A stretch of 64,000 nt of DNA from Castor canadensis (GCF_047511655.1 NC_133395.1:68419910-68483909), one strand, 5' to 3'. Shown: positions 1 to 12,000, counted from the stretch's first letter. Program-made: numbers and translations. Notes: generated by a model not told the origin, from the sequence alone.

Positions 1-2734
1 TTGGTCGCTCAGACATCTAAATGGTTATAAATTCATTTCAGTAACCCTGATAGCCTGTGTCTGTTCTTTACATCCTTGGAACATCTTATGGATTTCCTCA
101 TTAATCAAGTAGTTAAATATAATCTTTGACAAGTGTTTGTTATATTTGTTCAAAATCATTCTTTTATATATTTTAGCAATTATCTGCAAACAGCACACAA
201 TATAACATCTTTGTATGGCTTTATGTTGAATGTAAATAGTAAATCAAAATCTTTAATATGAGTAATAGTATGATACGTAATCTACCCATTTCTTCTGCCT
301 CACCTCTACCAACTTCCTCCCTTTTGCTTTTGCTATTCTAATGATTTCTTTTGTTCTTCCACATCCTGGGCCCTTTCCTAACTGGACTCTTTACCAGGTC
401 TCTGACTAGAGCTCTTTGCCCTCGCTGTCTTTTACCCCTTTACTATGTAACTACTAGCCATCAATTGCATGGTCTTACCTGACTGTTTCTGCCTTAATGT
501 TCTCGTTCTATGTTCTGTTTCTATGTCCTCTGGCTATAGCTTAGCCAAATATAAAATTTGAAATATACTTTTTTCTCCTAAATTCAGTCGTCCTTATCAA
601 TGGCAAAAAGCAAACATCACCTACACCTCCAAGCATGTATAGTACAATACAGAGAGCTACAGAGTCAAATTTTCACTGTTTCTCTTCTTCATTCAGTCCC
701 TCAGAAATTGATTGTGGATTTTCTCTGGGAAAAAAATTGAAACCTGGCAAGAGCAATGAGGTCCATGTCCCCATGCCTATTATGAATCAATCAATCCCAA
801 GGATTTGGGGTAGAAGAAAAATCTCCCCACATGATTTGTGTTCCTGACAAGGGACTGCCTTTGCAGGACAACAAGTTAGTTTTGACACAGGACTATTATC
901 AGGAATACCCCTGGACATCCATTCTGATATTTTATAAAAAAGCAAAACCAAAAACAGAAATGTCTGCCATAATTAAAGGGCTTTATCAGTCTAAGGCATC
1001 TGTGATTTTGCTGATAAATAGACCACGTTTCTCACAAAGTAGTTCTTCTTTTGTACCTTTTCCATCTCCATGTTAGGAAGAAAGAACAGAATTGGGATAC
1101 TGGAGATACATTCAGTCAATAAAGAGTAATCAATTCACCATAAAGGACTGTAAAATATGTCTGTACTTTCTCTTCTGTGCTTTAATTGAGTGTGAATATC
1201 TATGACTTGTGTATTGACATTTTGTTTTACAAATATTGCCATTTTTCTACACCAAGAGGCATGGCTTGTCTCTCAGAGACAAGGCACTATAAACACCAGT
1301 TCTACTTTATAATGTCAGATTATAACTACCAACCTATTTTTAGGGAGACTATAAAATTACTTTCCCAAATATCACATACTATTGTATAATTATAGTTTGT
1401 ATCAATATAAGGTAATTGGAATAGTTTGCTTAATGACCTATGAACACCCTCTAGTGTATCACAGACTCAATGAAGCAGCAGAACCTCTTTTCCTAATCTT
1501 GCATTGTCCCTGGAGTTTCTTCCCACAGTCTCTTTGCTTTCTGTGAAAGAGACTGTGCGTGGGAGGTATGAAAGTCTGGAGTTCATGATACCTAAAACCA
1601 TGTGTACATGGGCCAAAGATCCCACCCTTGGACTTGGCAAAAAGCACACTTCTCTCTAACATGGTCTTCTCCTGTCTGGAGTGGAGTGAAAGGGCAAGGG
1701 CACAGATCCAAATGAAATCAAAAGCAAATACCACACGGATGGCTTAGAAATGCATTAAAGGTTGTAAATATCTACGTTATCGTGATAGAGCTTAGACACT
1801 TAACAGAGTCTTTTCCCTGGAGATACCATAGAAAAGGACAGAGAAAAGAAAGGAAAAAGACAAATATTAATACTCCTTATTAAAACAAATCAGGAAGTAA
1901 ATAGATGACCATCTTTGTCTTCTATCCAAATTTCTCACAAAAAGGGACTTTTTTTTTTCTCTTACCAATTAGTAAGTATTCCCTATCAGAGAAGAAATGG
2001 GCCCTTACAGATTTTTACCCCATCCTCATACTCCTTGGCTTTCTCACACTCTCTTTTCTGAAAGTTCTTTGGAGGGAGGGTTATTATTTTGATCTTAACT
2101 TACCGTAAATATGATTCCCCACTAATTCTTTTACTATAACCATTCTCTCTCATTTTCAATGTCTTCTTAAAATTGGATGTGAAAATGATTTATCTGATTT
2201 GGATAGATAAGGTGTTATTTTCATATTTTTTAAATTATTAACAGTCTCTGAAAGAAGAGAAAGCCCTTGAAGAAATCATATCAGTGATTATATTTAATGC
2301 AATGAGTCAAAAACAGAATGAAAGTATGCAAGCAACCTAAAGTAACCAACTGGTAGTTTTATGGGATTTAATTTCCAGCTATTCAACATCATGTGAACTT
2401 TTTTCCAAGAACTATTCTCTAGGAGTTGATTTTTTTATCTCCATTCTCACACTATACTCCCATTTTTTAAAAAGAAAGACTCATCCCTCACTATCCTGAA
2501 TCTTACTTTACACCTTAACCCAAGGTGTAAAAAAGCAAAATGTATGATTGTCAAACAAAGGTACAATTCAAATTTTTGGTGTTAGAACTGAGAACATGAA
2601 TGACATTAACCACTTCATAGCAAATCCTTTTGCAAATCAAGTGTTTTTTCATCTTTTCCTTCTCACAGAATTAAAGAAGGGGGTGTCAGCTAATAAATCA
2701 TTAAAAATTATTTGTCATCAGAGATCACCATGTG
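1..2734. other. No gene or clear repeat seen
   Basis: AT-rich sequence. Frames up to 91 codons occur on both strands but have no recognisable protein, codon or splice pattern. Confidence 0.5.
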
Positions 2735-3270
2735 ATATTTGAGCAGTAACTTGGAAGGAGTTTATCTCAGGCATCTATCTCTGCCTAGTAAATGACCCCA
2801 CAACTTAGTGATTTAAAACAGTAATGTAATATTTCTCACAATTCTTTAAGACTGGTATTTGGGGGAGGCTTAACTAAGTAGTTCTTCTGTTCTGTTCCAG
2901 GTGATGTGAACTGGGGTCATGTATTCAGGGCTTTATATTGATGAGTGTACTGAAATAATAGGTCCAAAGATGTTTCAGTTGCATGTCTGGTGCCTCTGAC
3001 CTCTCCATGTGATATCATGAGAGCTTTCTCCAGTGCAGGAACTATGAACTTCATATATCCTGGCTAGCTTCCAGAGGTAAACAGTAGCCAGACCTTTAAA
3101 AACCTAGGCCTGTAACTCTCATAATGTAACTTTCTCAAAATTCAATTGCTCAAAGAAAATTACAAGACCAGCCTAAAGACCAGGTGAAAAGAAATGGATT
3201 TGGCCTGTCATTGGAGGAAATGGTAAGTGCACACTTTCAAGGGAACAATTGCTAGCAGGCATCTTTGAAG
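2735..3270 (-). repeat. ERVL-type LTR relic
   Basis: 'aaatgaccccacaacttagt' with 'gatttaaaacag' is the complement of a common LTR end (…ttttaagccactaagtt…). Later 'cctctccatgtgatatcatg' and 'cttccagaggt' fit the interior. Strongly decayed. Confidence 0.4.
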
Positions 3271-3319
3271 ACTGTCTACCATGGAGTTCAAAGAATTGAG
3301 TAACATCACTCTAATAAGG

Positions 3320-3440
3320 CTTCTTCCATTGTCATGTATTTTTATGAGTAATTGGAGAATATTGAGTGCTTACTACATGTCTAGCACTGTTCAAAGAATG
3401 GAGGATACAATAGTGAACAAAAATCTGCTCATTTTGAGTG
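3320..3440 (+). repeat. L2 relic
   Basis: 'gagtgcttactacatgtcta', 'gcactgttcaaagaatgg' and 'aatagtgaacaaaa' follow the L2 3'-end order. Confidence 0.6.
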
Positions 3441-3599
3441 ACAGAAAAGATAGCCAAATTTTGTAATTAAAACATACACTATAAGCATCAGCAATTACTA
3501 TTCACTTTGAGGTGACAACTTAAGATGATACAACAATTTTTAACTGAAATTTGCAGCACAGCCAAGCTTAAGTGCACTAGATACTATTAAAAGAAATTT

Positions 3600-3675
3600 C
3601 TGCTGGGAATTGAGTACCTGCCTTGTAAGTGTGAGGCCCTTAGTTCAAACCCCAGGAGCACAAAACAAAAAAAGG
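3600..3675 (+). mobile_element. tRNA-like SINE fragment
   Basis: 'ctgccttgtaagtgtgaggc' and TTAGTTCAAACCCCAG, then an A-run; 5'-truncated. Confidence 0.65.
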
Positions 3676-3700
3676 ATTAACTTTATCAAAAGAAATTTCT

Positions 3701-3900
3701 GAGCCCAAGTGTAGTAATTCACACTTGTAATCTCAGCAATATAGGAGGCTGAGGCAGGATGGTGGTGACTTTGAGGCCAGCCTGAGCAACTTAGCAAGAC
3801 CCTGTCTCAAAATAAAAAATAAAGGGCTGGGGTATAACTAAATGGTAGAATACTTACCTAGCACACCCAAAGCTCTGGGTACAATTCCCAATACTGAAAA
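3701..3900 (+). mobile_element. B1-like + tRNA-like composite SINE
   Basis: The B1-like part (3701-3822: 'taatctcagcaatatagg', 'gaggctgaggcagg', 'gaccctgtctcaaaa') joins a tRNA-like part (3823-3900: 'gggctggggtataacta', 'cctagcacacccaaagc'). It is followed by a long GAAA/GGAA tract. Confidence 0.8.
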
Positions 3901-4028
3901 AGAAAAGAAGGAAGGAAAGAGAGAAAAAATGAAAAAAAGAGGAGAAAGGAAGAAAGGAAGGAAAGAAGGAAGGAGAGAGGGAAAGAGAGAAAAAGAAAGA
4001 AGGAAATAAAGAAAGAAGAAGAAAGAAA
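3893..4028 (+). repeat. Purine-rich (GAAA/GGAA) tract
   Basis: About 135 bp almost free of pyrimidines on the plus strand, grown from a SINE tail. The minus-strand 'proteins' here are only Phe/Ser/Leu runs. Confidence 0.9.
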
Positions 4029-4029
4029 A

Positions 4030-4128
4030 TAACCAGAGCAAAATGGACTGAAAGTGTGGCTCAAGCAGTAGAGAGCAGTTTTGCAAACATGAAGCCCTGA
4101 GTTCAAACTCAGTCCCACAAAAAAAAGA
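4030..4128 (+). mobile_element. tRNA-like SINE
   Basis: 'aaccagagcaaaatggac', 'gtgtggctcaagcagtag', GAGTTCAAACTCAG and an A-tail; the same leading linker occurs at 9377. Confidence 0.8.
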
Positions 4129-5079
4129 AAGAAAATGTCTTTACTTTTTCCTTTCATGTCATAAGTAGAAGGCTTATTTTCAGTATTTCTGTTATAAGAA
4201 AGCATAGAATCACAAGTTGGAATTTCTATTTTTGGTTCATTATTCCAATAAAAGTTTTATACAGAAGAAAAAGATTCCTGCTATTCAGAAACTAAAAGAT
4301 GATGGAGCTATAAAAATAGGTAATGTCTGAAAGTGGTTTTCAGATATTTGATGAAGAATTTCCTGTATAGTCTAGAGTGAAAGAGAAAGAAGACTGTCAT
4401 AGATGCACAGGTCCCAATAAGTGAGGATCCTCCTAGTTTTCCTATCTGGGCGCAGGCCCTGTGTGCCCTTTAGTTCTTCAAGACACCCCCAAGCTCTCCT
4501 AATAAATTTCCTTTTTCTTTTTCAGCTACGTATAATCAGAGGACTATTGATTGGAGTTCAAGGAGCGAAGTCACAGGGAAGGAAGTGAGTAGGCCAGAAT
4601 TACATAGAAGAACCTGGTAGGAAAGAACAACAAATGAGAGTCAATAGAAACATGGCCATGATAAAAAAAGAGCCAAATGGATAAATCAAAGAATTTATTC
4701 TATCAATTCAAGCCCCAGTACTGAAAAGAAAATTGATTTTAGACTTGCTCGGATACTGTGACTATGGGCTAGACCAATCTATCATGAACAAGTATTATAT
4801 TCTTTTCCTTAGGGCTTTTTGTTCTCTCATAAAAACAAAAAATTTACTTTTATATAAATGGACAAAAATAAAACCTTGGTTTTTGCCTTTTTCAAGCAAT
4901 AGATTGCAATCATTCTCCTTAATCCCTTACTCAGTGAAGTGGCTTTTCCCTCTCCATTCTTTCAAGGATGCTTCCCCAGATATTTCCTGGCCTCTCAGTC
5001 TCACTACCATATAACGTGGTCCTCTACCGATTCAATAGCTCTCCAATCTTCCAATCTGTTCCCTAGTCTATAATTCCCG

Positions 5080-5310
5080 CCCAACAGTCCTAGCTCGGGC
5101 CCTCACTCTCTCTTTCTGAGACCAATGTAGTAGCCCCCTACCTGGTTTCCCTGCCTCCAGCCTGTCCTCTTTCTAATTCATTCCACAAAACATCACCATT
5201 TCATCATCCTGAAATGTAAACATGTCTAGGTCCATTGTCATTTAAAAACTTTTGAGACTTATTATTTCACTTTAAGTCTGTACTTCTTAATTTCACTATC
5301 AAACTACTTT
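5080..5310 (+). repeat. L2-like ancient LINE relic
   Basis: 'accaatgtagtagcccccta' and 'cctggtttccctgcctccag' with a following 'catcctgaaatgtaaaca' resemble a common L2-type 3' region. Confidence 0.5.
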
Positions 5311-5384
5311 TAATCTTACCCCAATTTATTTTTTCAAATTTTATCATCCTCAAACCCTTCCCCATGTATCATAGTACTATGGAC

Positions 5385-5519
5385 TGAATTTTCACATAAC
5401 TTCAAACTTCATATGTTGAAACCCTAACCCCCAGTATGATGGTATTTGGAGATGGTTTGGGATTGTAAATAGATCATGAGTGATGGGATTAGCACCCTTA
5501 TAAGAGACAAGAGAGAGCT

Positions 5520-5557
<38 letters not shown>

Positions 5558-5715
5558 CCATGTGAGGACATAGAAGCTGTCTACAAGCCATGAAACAGGA
5601 CTTCACTAGATACTCAGTCTTGAACTCCCTAATTTCAGAACTGTGAGAAATAAATGCTGATTAAGGCACTCAGTCTATGGTCCTCTTGTTATAGCAGCCT
5701 GGTTTAAGTGAAATA
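5385..5715 (+). repeat. MLT1/MaLR-like LTR with an internal (CT)n
   Basis: 'ttcatatgttgaaaccctaac', 'gatgggattagcacccttat', then a CT microsatellite (5519-5557), 'cccatgtgaggaca', 'aactgtgagaaataaatgct' and 'tatagcagcctgg'. The CT run appears to have grown inside the LTR. Confidence 0.65.
5519..5557. repeat. (CT)n microsatellite
   Basis: CT repeat with one TTT interruption, inside an LTR. Confidence 0.95.
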
Positions 5716-5919
5716 CTTACCCTAACCTATATTGTCATAACCCCAAACACACCACCTTTCACACATATGGCCTTTCTTTAATATTGTTTTGTTTGTCTAA
5801 AATAACTTGCCTCTTACATACCATCTCTCCATTCTGTGCCTCATGAGTTTTTTAAAGTTGATTTTCTGTGAAACTTTACTTGTATTTTAGCTGTTGCTAT
5901 ATCTTATATTTGCTTGAGA

Positions 5920-6065
5920 CACTGATAGAGCACTTTCCCCATCATCCAGTGCCATTTGTGCAATGCACCTATTAGACTGTAAGCCCCTGGAAGCCAGAGA
6001 TACACATTATTAATGTTTATATCTCTAATGCACAGAAATGCCCCTTAGATTCTAAATAAATAGTT
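5920..6065 (+). repeat. L2 3'-end relic
   Basis: 'ttagactgtaagcccctgg', 'gccagagatacacatta' and 'taaataaatagttaataaat'. Confidence 0.55.
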
Positions 6066-6169
6066 AATAAATTAAATTACATTATTAAATAGTCAACCAA
6101 TAGGCTTAAAATGGCATTTCTATTCCCTATGATTAACGTGTAATGTTTTATTTTTAAAATAACAAGCTG

Positions 6170-6390
6170 GATCTGGTGCCAGTAGCTCACACCTATAATC
6201 CTATCTACTCAGGAGACAGTGACCAGGAGGATCAAGGTTCAAGGCCAACCCAGGCAAATAGTTCATGAGACCCTCCACGTCTTGAAAATACCCAACACAA
6301 GAAAGGGCTGGCAGAGTGGATCAAGTGATAGAGTGCCTGCTAGCAAGTGTGAGACCCTGAGTTCAAGCCCCAACGTCACCAAAAAAATGA
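6170..6390 (+). mobile_element. Composite SINE (7SL/B1-like module + tRNA-like module)
   Basis: The left module (about 6170-6290) has GCCAGTAGCTCACACCTATA and a 'ggaggatcaaggttcaaggcca' internal region like a B1 monomer. The right module (6306-6380) has 'ggctggcagagtgg' (A-box-like) and GAGTTCAAGCCCC (B-box-like), followed by an A-rich tail. A related target word precedes it at 6155-6166. Confidence 0.8.
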
Positions 6391-6403
6391 GCTATAAATA
6401 AAC

Positions 6404-8203
6404 AGAGATTGAAAAATCTACCCTGATATTCATTTGGAACACAAGAGACTGTGAGTAGCCAAGGCAATACTCAGCAAAAAGAGCAATACTGGAGGTATCA
6501 CAACACCCAACTTCTAACTATATTACAAAGCAATAGCAACAAAAACAGCATGGTACTGGCACAAAAACAGACATGAAGACCGGTGGAACAGAATAGAGGA
6601 CCTGGATATGAATCCACAGAACTATGCCCACCTTATTTTTTATAAAGTTCCTAAAAAAAATACGATGTAGAAAAGAAATAAATGTTGCTGGGAAAAGTGG
6701 TTATCCATCTGCAAAAAACTGAAACTAGATCCATGTTCATCACCCTGTAGTAGTATCACCTCAAAATGTATCAAGACCTTAATATCAGACCCCAAACTCT
6801 GAAGTTGGTACAGGGAAGAGCAGGAAACACTGGAATTAATAGGTATAGTCAAAGACTTCCTCAATAGAACCCCAGCAGCTCAGCAACTAAAAGAAAGAAT
6901 GGACAAATGGGACTTTATAAAATAAAAAAGCCTCTGTTCATCAAAAGAAATGGTTTCTAAACTGAAGAGACCACCCACAGAATGGGAGAAAATATTTGCC
7001 AGCTACACATCAGACAAAAGGTCTGATAACTAGAATATACAAGGAAACTCAAAAACTAAACTCTCCCCAAATCAATGAACCAATAAAGAAATGGGCAACT
7101 GAACTAAACAGAACTTTCTCAAAAGAAGAAATTCAAATGGCCAAAAAACACATGAAAAAATGCTCACCATCTCTGGCCATAAAGGAAATGCAAATCAAAA
7201 CCACACTAAGATTCCACCTCACCCCTGTTAGAATAGCCATCATCAAAAACACCACTAACAACAGGTATTGGAGAGGATGTGGGGAAAAAGGAACCCTAAT
7301 CCACTGCTGGTGGGAATGCAAGCTAGTACAACCACTCTGGAAAAATATTTGGAGGTTTCTTAAAAATCTAAACATAGATCTGCCATATGATCCAGCAACA
7401 CCACTCTTGGGGATATACCCAAAAGAATGTGACACAGGTTACTCCAGAGGCACCTGCACACCCATGTTTATTGCAGCACTATTCACAATAGCCAAGTTAT
7501 GGAAACAGCCAAGATCCCTCACTACTGATGAATGGATCAAGAAAATGTGGTATCTACACATAATGGAATTTTATGCAGCCATGAAGAAGAACGAAATGTT
7601 ATCATTCTCTGGTAAATGGATGGAATTGGAGAACATCATTCTGAGTGAGGTTAGCCTGGCCCAAAAGACCAAAAATCGTATGTTCTCCCTCATATGTGGA
7701 CATTAGATCAAGGGCAAACACAACAATGGGATTGGACTTTGAGCACATGATAAAAGCAAGAGCACACAAGGGAGGGGTGAGGATAGGTAAGACACCTAAA
7801 AAATTAGCTAGCATTTGTTGCCCTCAACACAGAGAAACTAAAACAGATACCTTAAAAGCAACTGAGGCCAATAGGAAAAGGGGAACAGGTACTAGAGAAA
7901 AGGTTAGATCAAAAAGAATTAACCTAGACGGTAACACCCATGCACAGGAAATCAATGTGAGTCAATGCCCTGTATAGCTATCCTTATCTCAACCAGAAAA
8001 AAACCCTTGTCCCTTCCTGTTATTGCTTATACTCTTTCTACCTCAAAATTAGAAATAAGGGCAAAATAGTTTCTGCTGGGTATTGGGGGGGGAGGGGGAG
8101 GGGGCGGAGTGGGTGGTAAGGGAGGGGATGGGGGCAGGGGGGAGAAATGAACCAAGCCTTGTATGCACATATGAATAATAAAAGAAAAAGGAAAAAAAAA
8201 AGA
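6404..8203 (+). mobile_element. 5'-truncated L1 (3' part of ORF2, 3' UTR, poly(A))
   Basis: Starts inside ORF2 (peptide near EKSTLIFIW), runs through the ORF2 C-terminal region and a G-rich 3' UTR (about 8080-8145), and ends in AATAATAAAAG plus an A-rich tail. ORF2 is broken: a stop falls after 'gggactttataaaa' and the frame shifts near 6995. The 236-codon open stretch at 6996-7706 carries the ORF2 C-terminal words [34 protein letters not shown] and [11 protein letters not shown]. Dead for autonomous mobility but fairly young. Confidence 0.92.
6996..7706 (+). pseudogene. L1 ORF2 C-terminal fragment
   Basis: An open frame of 236 codons encoding the part of L1 ORF2p downstream of reverse transcriptase, including the Cys-rich [12 protein letters not shown] region. 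It lacks the endonuclease and the reverse-transcriptase catalytic core because the whole element is 5'-truncated. It is the same protein segment as 26640-27327. Not a host gene. Confidence 0.85.
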
Positions 8204-8215
8204 TAAAATAACAAG

Positions 8216-9252
8216 TTGATAAAGTTACTTATTTATTCATTTATTTAATATTTAATTAATTTTATTTCTAAAACATATATTATTTTATAAGTAAATTGAA
8301 CAATAGTAGCTTCAAAAACTTTGATGTAATAATTTTCACTTAAATAGTAAAAAATTTCCAGAAAAAGTATTCCTATTTGAATAGAAATTATAGTACCTAA
8401 GCAAAATAACAACTCTGGTGTTTTTAAAATATCTGCACTTTATTTTAAACTACACAGGTTTCATAAACAATTTAAACTACATGATTTCATACTTTTTAAA
8501 TCCAAAAATAAAGCTTTATAATAGAGCATAAATTTCAAATGTAAATCTTTTCAAAATACATGTCTATTACCAAATATAATTAATAGAATTCTTATTTAGT
8601 ACATTAAGATGAAGAAAACTCAGTTGAAATTTTACTGTTATGTAATAACATAAACACAAATATTCATATAGTAAAACAAATTAACCATAATAACCTAGAA
8701 AGAATTGAAATTTACTGAAAAATAAAAAATTATTGCTCCAAATATTTCTCTTTTCCAAAAGTAAAAAGGGAACAATCTAAGACAATGTACTTTATACTTA
8801 AATGATTTTCCACCTTGAAAATTTGTCACCTATCCCAATTTTGTGATTTGTTGAGTTTTTCCAATTACTTCCTAGGCCCAAATTGTCTGGAATAATATTC
8901 TTATTGTTAATGGTCATATGAAGTTAGTATAGCTTTAATGTTTCTGCCAAATGTCATTACTTCATCTCTCAAACCAAGCTATGGAAATTGCTGAGATCAT
9001 CTTATACAGACCTTGGATGACCTCAGATGAAGAAATGAGAAAAGCAAAAATATGATAGCTGGTGAAACTCTTCTATACTTTGTAATTCAGATTATATCAA
9101 CATGACTAATCAAATTACCGATATTTGGTTAGTGTGAGATGTGAGGCTTTCTCACATATGTATGAATAAATGACTGGATGTTTACACAACCCAGGTTTTG
9201 TATCATTGTTATCTAGCCAATTGCTTCATCTGTCCCATAAAAAGTTAACTAG
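8216..9252. other. AT-rich, nothing recognised
   Basis: Long A/T runs with stops in every frame; no repeat family identified. Confidence 0.5.
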
Positions 9253-9472
9253 CAATCAGGCACCAGTGACTCACATCCCGTAATTCTATCTATTTGGGAA
9301 GCTGAGATCAGGAGGATCAGATCGGGGGTTTGAGGTCAGCCGAGGCAAATAGCTCCCAAGACCCCATCTCCAAAATAACCAGAGCAAAATGGACTGGTGG
9401 TGTGGCTCAAGCAGTAGAGCAGCCTGAAGTCCTGAGTTCAAACCCCAGTTCCTCCTAAAAACAAACCAAAAC
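9253..9472 (+). mobile_element. Composite SINE (7SL-like + tRNA-like)
   Basis: Left module: CAGGCACCAGTGACTCACAT, 'gatcaggaggatcagat', 'gaggcaaatagctcc'. Right module: 'ggtgtggctcaagcagtag' and GAGTTCAAACCCCAG. The linker AACCAGAGCAAAATGGAC is kept. Confidence 0.85.
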
Positions 9473-9625
9473 AGTCAACTAGCCATATAAACACAACGAT
9501 ATCATAAACCAGAAACCTGAAAATGATCAAAGAATTTCATTGGTGTCCAATTTAGAGTGAAAAAAGTTCGAGACCATTGTTTGGTGGCCTCTCCCTCTTC
9601 CACCTTCTCCTAAATTGCCTGTGAT

Positions 9626-9670
9626 TTTGTGTGTGTGCGTGTGCATGTGTGTATGTGTGTGTGTGTGTAC
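9626..9670. repeat. (GT)n microsatellite, imperfect
   Basis: GT runs with GC and AT interruptions. Confidence 0.9.
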
Positions 9671-9859
9671 ATGTATGCTTTTGTGTTCTCACATACACAA
9701 TCAATTATTATTCACAGATCCCATAACTGAACTTGCCTACTTGCAAAAATTTCTTTGTAACCCTAAAATCAATATTCCTGAAGTATTTTTACAATAACCT
9801 GTGCACAGAGCAGAAACCTTCAGGGAGACTTCAGTGAGAGTAGGGCAGGGTAATTCACC

Positions 9860-10045
9860 ATCTACCTCCAGCTCTGAGGCCAGGTGGATGGGGTTTGAAT
9901 TCATCTGTTAGAAAGGTGGGCTCAAGCAGGTCACTTAACACTTCTCAATCTTGCTCTCTCTTTTGTAAAATAAGCAGAACAGAACCTACCAAGGTGACTT
10001 GTGTATTAGAATTAAAAATCGTAGTGTATTTGAGATTTTATATAT
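9860..10045 (+). repeat. MIR relic
   Basis: 'gggtttgaattcatctg', 'aagcaggtcacttaacact', 'tcttttgtaaaataagc' and 'agaacctaccaa' keep MIR order. Confidence 0.6.
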
Positions 10046-10147
10046 ATGTACATATACATATTTTTTATTCAGTGTTTGCATTAATTTAGTGTTTTCAGTG
10101 ACTTTGTAGAGCATAACTACCAAGAACATCAAGAGTCTACTATATCT

Positions 10148-10267
10148 AGCTGGGTGTAGTGATGCATGACTAAAATCTCAGCACTCAGAAGGTGGAGATA
10201 GGAGGTTCAAAAGTTTGAGACCAGCCTGGACCACATAGTTGGACCCTATTTTTGAGACACTCTATCT
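10148..10267 (+). mobile_element. B1-like SINE
   Basis: AGCTGGGTGTAGTGATGCAT, 'aatctcagcactcagaagg', 'gttcaaaagtttgagacca' and 'gcctggaccacatag'. Confidence 0.85.
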
Positions 10268-10801
10268 AGACATTGGTGATGAGAATCTGAGGTATCATGA
10301 TGACTGAAGTTTGTACTCTGAGAGGACTGTGGGAGATCATTCTGACCCCAAATCGATATGCACTTATTTTGACATACATCAATATTGTCACATTGTTTGG
10401 CTGCTTAACTGCAGAAATGTATGAACTATCTAGCGCTTATGCTCAAACTCCATTTTCATTTATCATACAAAATTGTTTAGCAACTCATCCAAGCCATGCT
10501 AGAGAGTTGGCTTGTGTAAGCTACTTATTGAATGCTGTATTTATTTTGATAACATTACAATCTAATATTTACCCATGTTCAGATCTTTTGAAAAAATAAT
10601 AGACAATTATCAAGAAGCAGTTTATAGCAATTGTTGTTCTCAAGACAGATTTTCTAGTTGGATCACCTGTCCTGCTTGAATTAGATATGAGCAAAAAGTA
10701 CAAGAACTATTTAAGTAGATAAAACACTATCTTGATAGAACAGAAAAATAGCATTTTTAAACTAGAAACAAATTTTATACTGCTAATAGAAAGAACTCTG
10801 A

Positions 10802-10911
10802 AGCCATGCATGGTGGTATACTTGGGAGGCTGAGGCAGAAGAATAAAGAGTTTAAGATCAGTTTGGACTACACTGGAAGACCCTGTCTCAAAAATAAAAA
10901 TAAAAAGTACT
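10802..10911 (+). mobile_element. B1-like SINE (internally deleted)
   Basis: 'gccatgcatggtggtatac', 'gggaggctgaggcag', 'agatcagtttggactacac' and 'ccctgtctcaaaaataaa'. The part before 'ttgggaggc' is shortened. Confidence 0.8.
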
Positions 10912-10959
10912 GAAAGGTCATAATAACACATTAAAATAAGTAAATATATTTTAAGTGGA

Positions 10960-12000
10960 CAAAATATTGGAATAGACTACTTGAAAGCTATACAAGTGGC
11001 CAATAATCACATGCCAAACATTACTACTCATCAGAGAAATACAGAATAAAATTGCTATGAGATATCGCTACACATTCACTGGAGTGACTTAAACTGTAAA
11101 GGATGGAAAATACTAAGTGCTGACAGGAATGTCTGAGAGCTAGAACTCACACAGGAAAACTCTAGCAGGAACGTAAAATGGCACAATGACTTTGGAAAAC
11201 AGAGTGATAAGTTTTCTAATAAAGTTAAATGTGTGTGTGTCATATATTCAGCAAATCAATTCCCAGGTGATTACCTAAGAAAAATGAACACATATATCCG
11301 TAAGAAGACTTAGAACAGAGAACAGGAAGGTAAAACAGGTCCTGTCTGGGATTTGGCAGCAGTGCGAAGGCAGGGAGAACATAAGGAAAGGGTGAGGGAG
11401 GTTGGATGTCATGGAAACATTATGTACTCACGTATGTAAATGGAAAAATGAGACCTGTTGAAACTATTCTGTAAATGGGGGTAAGGAGAATAAAGGAGAA
11501 TGATGGAGGGGGTGAATTCAACAATGATATAAGAATTTTGGTAAATGTCACCTAATACAATAATAATATGATAATAAAAAAGAAGACTTAAGACACAAGT
11601 ATTCATAGCAGCTTTATTTGTAATAATCAAAAGTAGGAAACAACCCAAATGTAAATAATGAGTGAATGAAGAAACACATTGTGATACATCCATCCAAAGG
11701 AGAACTACTCCATTATCAGGAGTGGACCATTGACACACAATATCTATGAATCTTAAAACCATGGTGCTGAGTAATAAAAGCAAATGGAGAAGAGCAAAAA
11801 CTATGCTATTCAATTTAAGTGAAGTTCTAAAAAAGACAGAACCCACCTATGACAACAGAAAGCAGATTAGTGTAACACAATTGTGGTAGTGGTTACATGA
11901 GCATAGAAAACTATCAAAACCCATTGAATTGTTGTACACTTTAACACGGTACTATTTTACTTTATGCAAATTTTACTTCAAAGCTAGATTAAAATTATAT
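10960..12000 (+). mobile_element. Old L1 ORF2 relic with a nested L1 tail
   Basis: Decayed ORF2 3' sequence: 'aaagctatacaagtggcca', 'aatcacatgccaaacat', then after the nested insertion 'attcatagcagctttatttg' and 'ggaaacaacccaaatgtaaa'. A younger L1 tail (11313-11579) interrupts it with duplicated target words on each side. Confidence 0.85.
11313..11579 (+). mobile_element. L1 3'-end insertion nested in old L1
   Basis: A 3' UTR-only copy ('acaggtcctgtctggg', 'gaaaaatgagacctgttgaa', 'aataaaggagaatgatgg', A-rich end). AAGAAGACTTA occurs at 11302-11312 and again at 11580-11590, an exact 11-bp target-site duplication. Same subfamily as 58690-58990. Confidence 0.88.

Noticed and set aside
3838..4205. 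Two hydrophobic minus-strand ORFs of 82 and 115 codons resembling membrane proteins
   Set aside because: They are translations of a GAAA/GGAA tract, giving Phe/Leu/Ser runs.
11409..11846. 145-codon minus-strand ORF
   Set aside because: It is antisense to two nested L1 sequences and crosses their junction.
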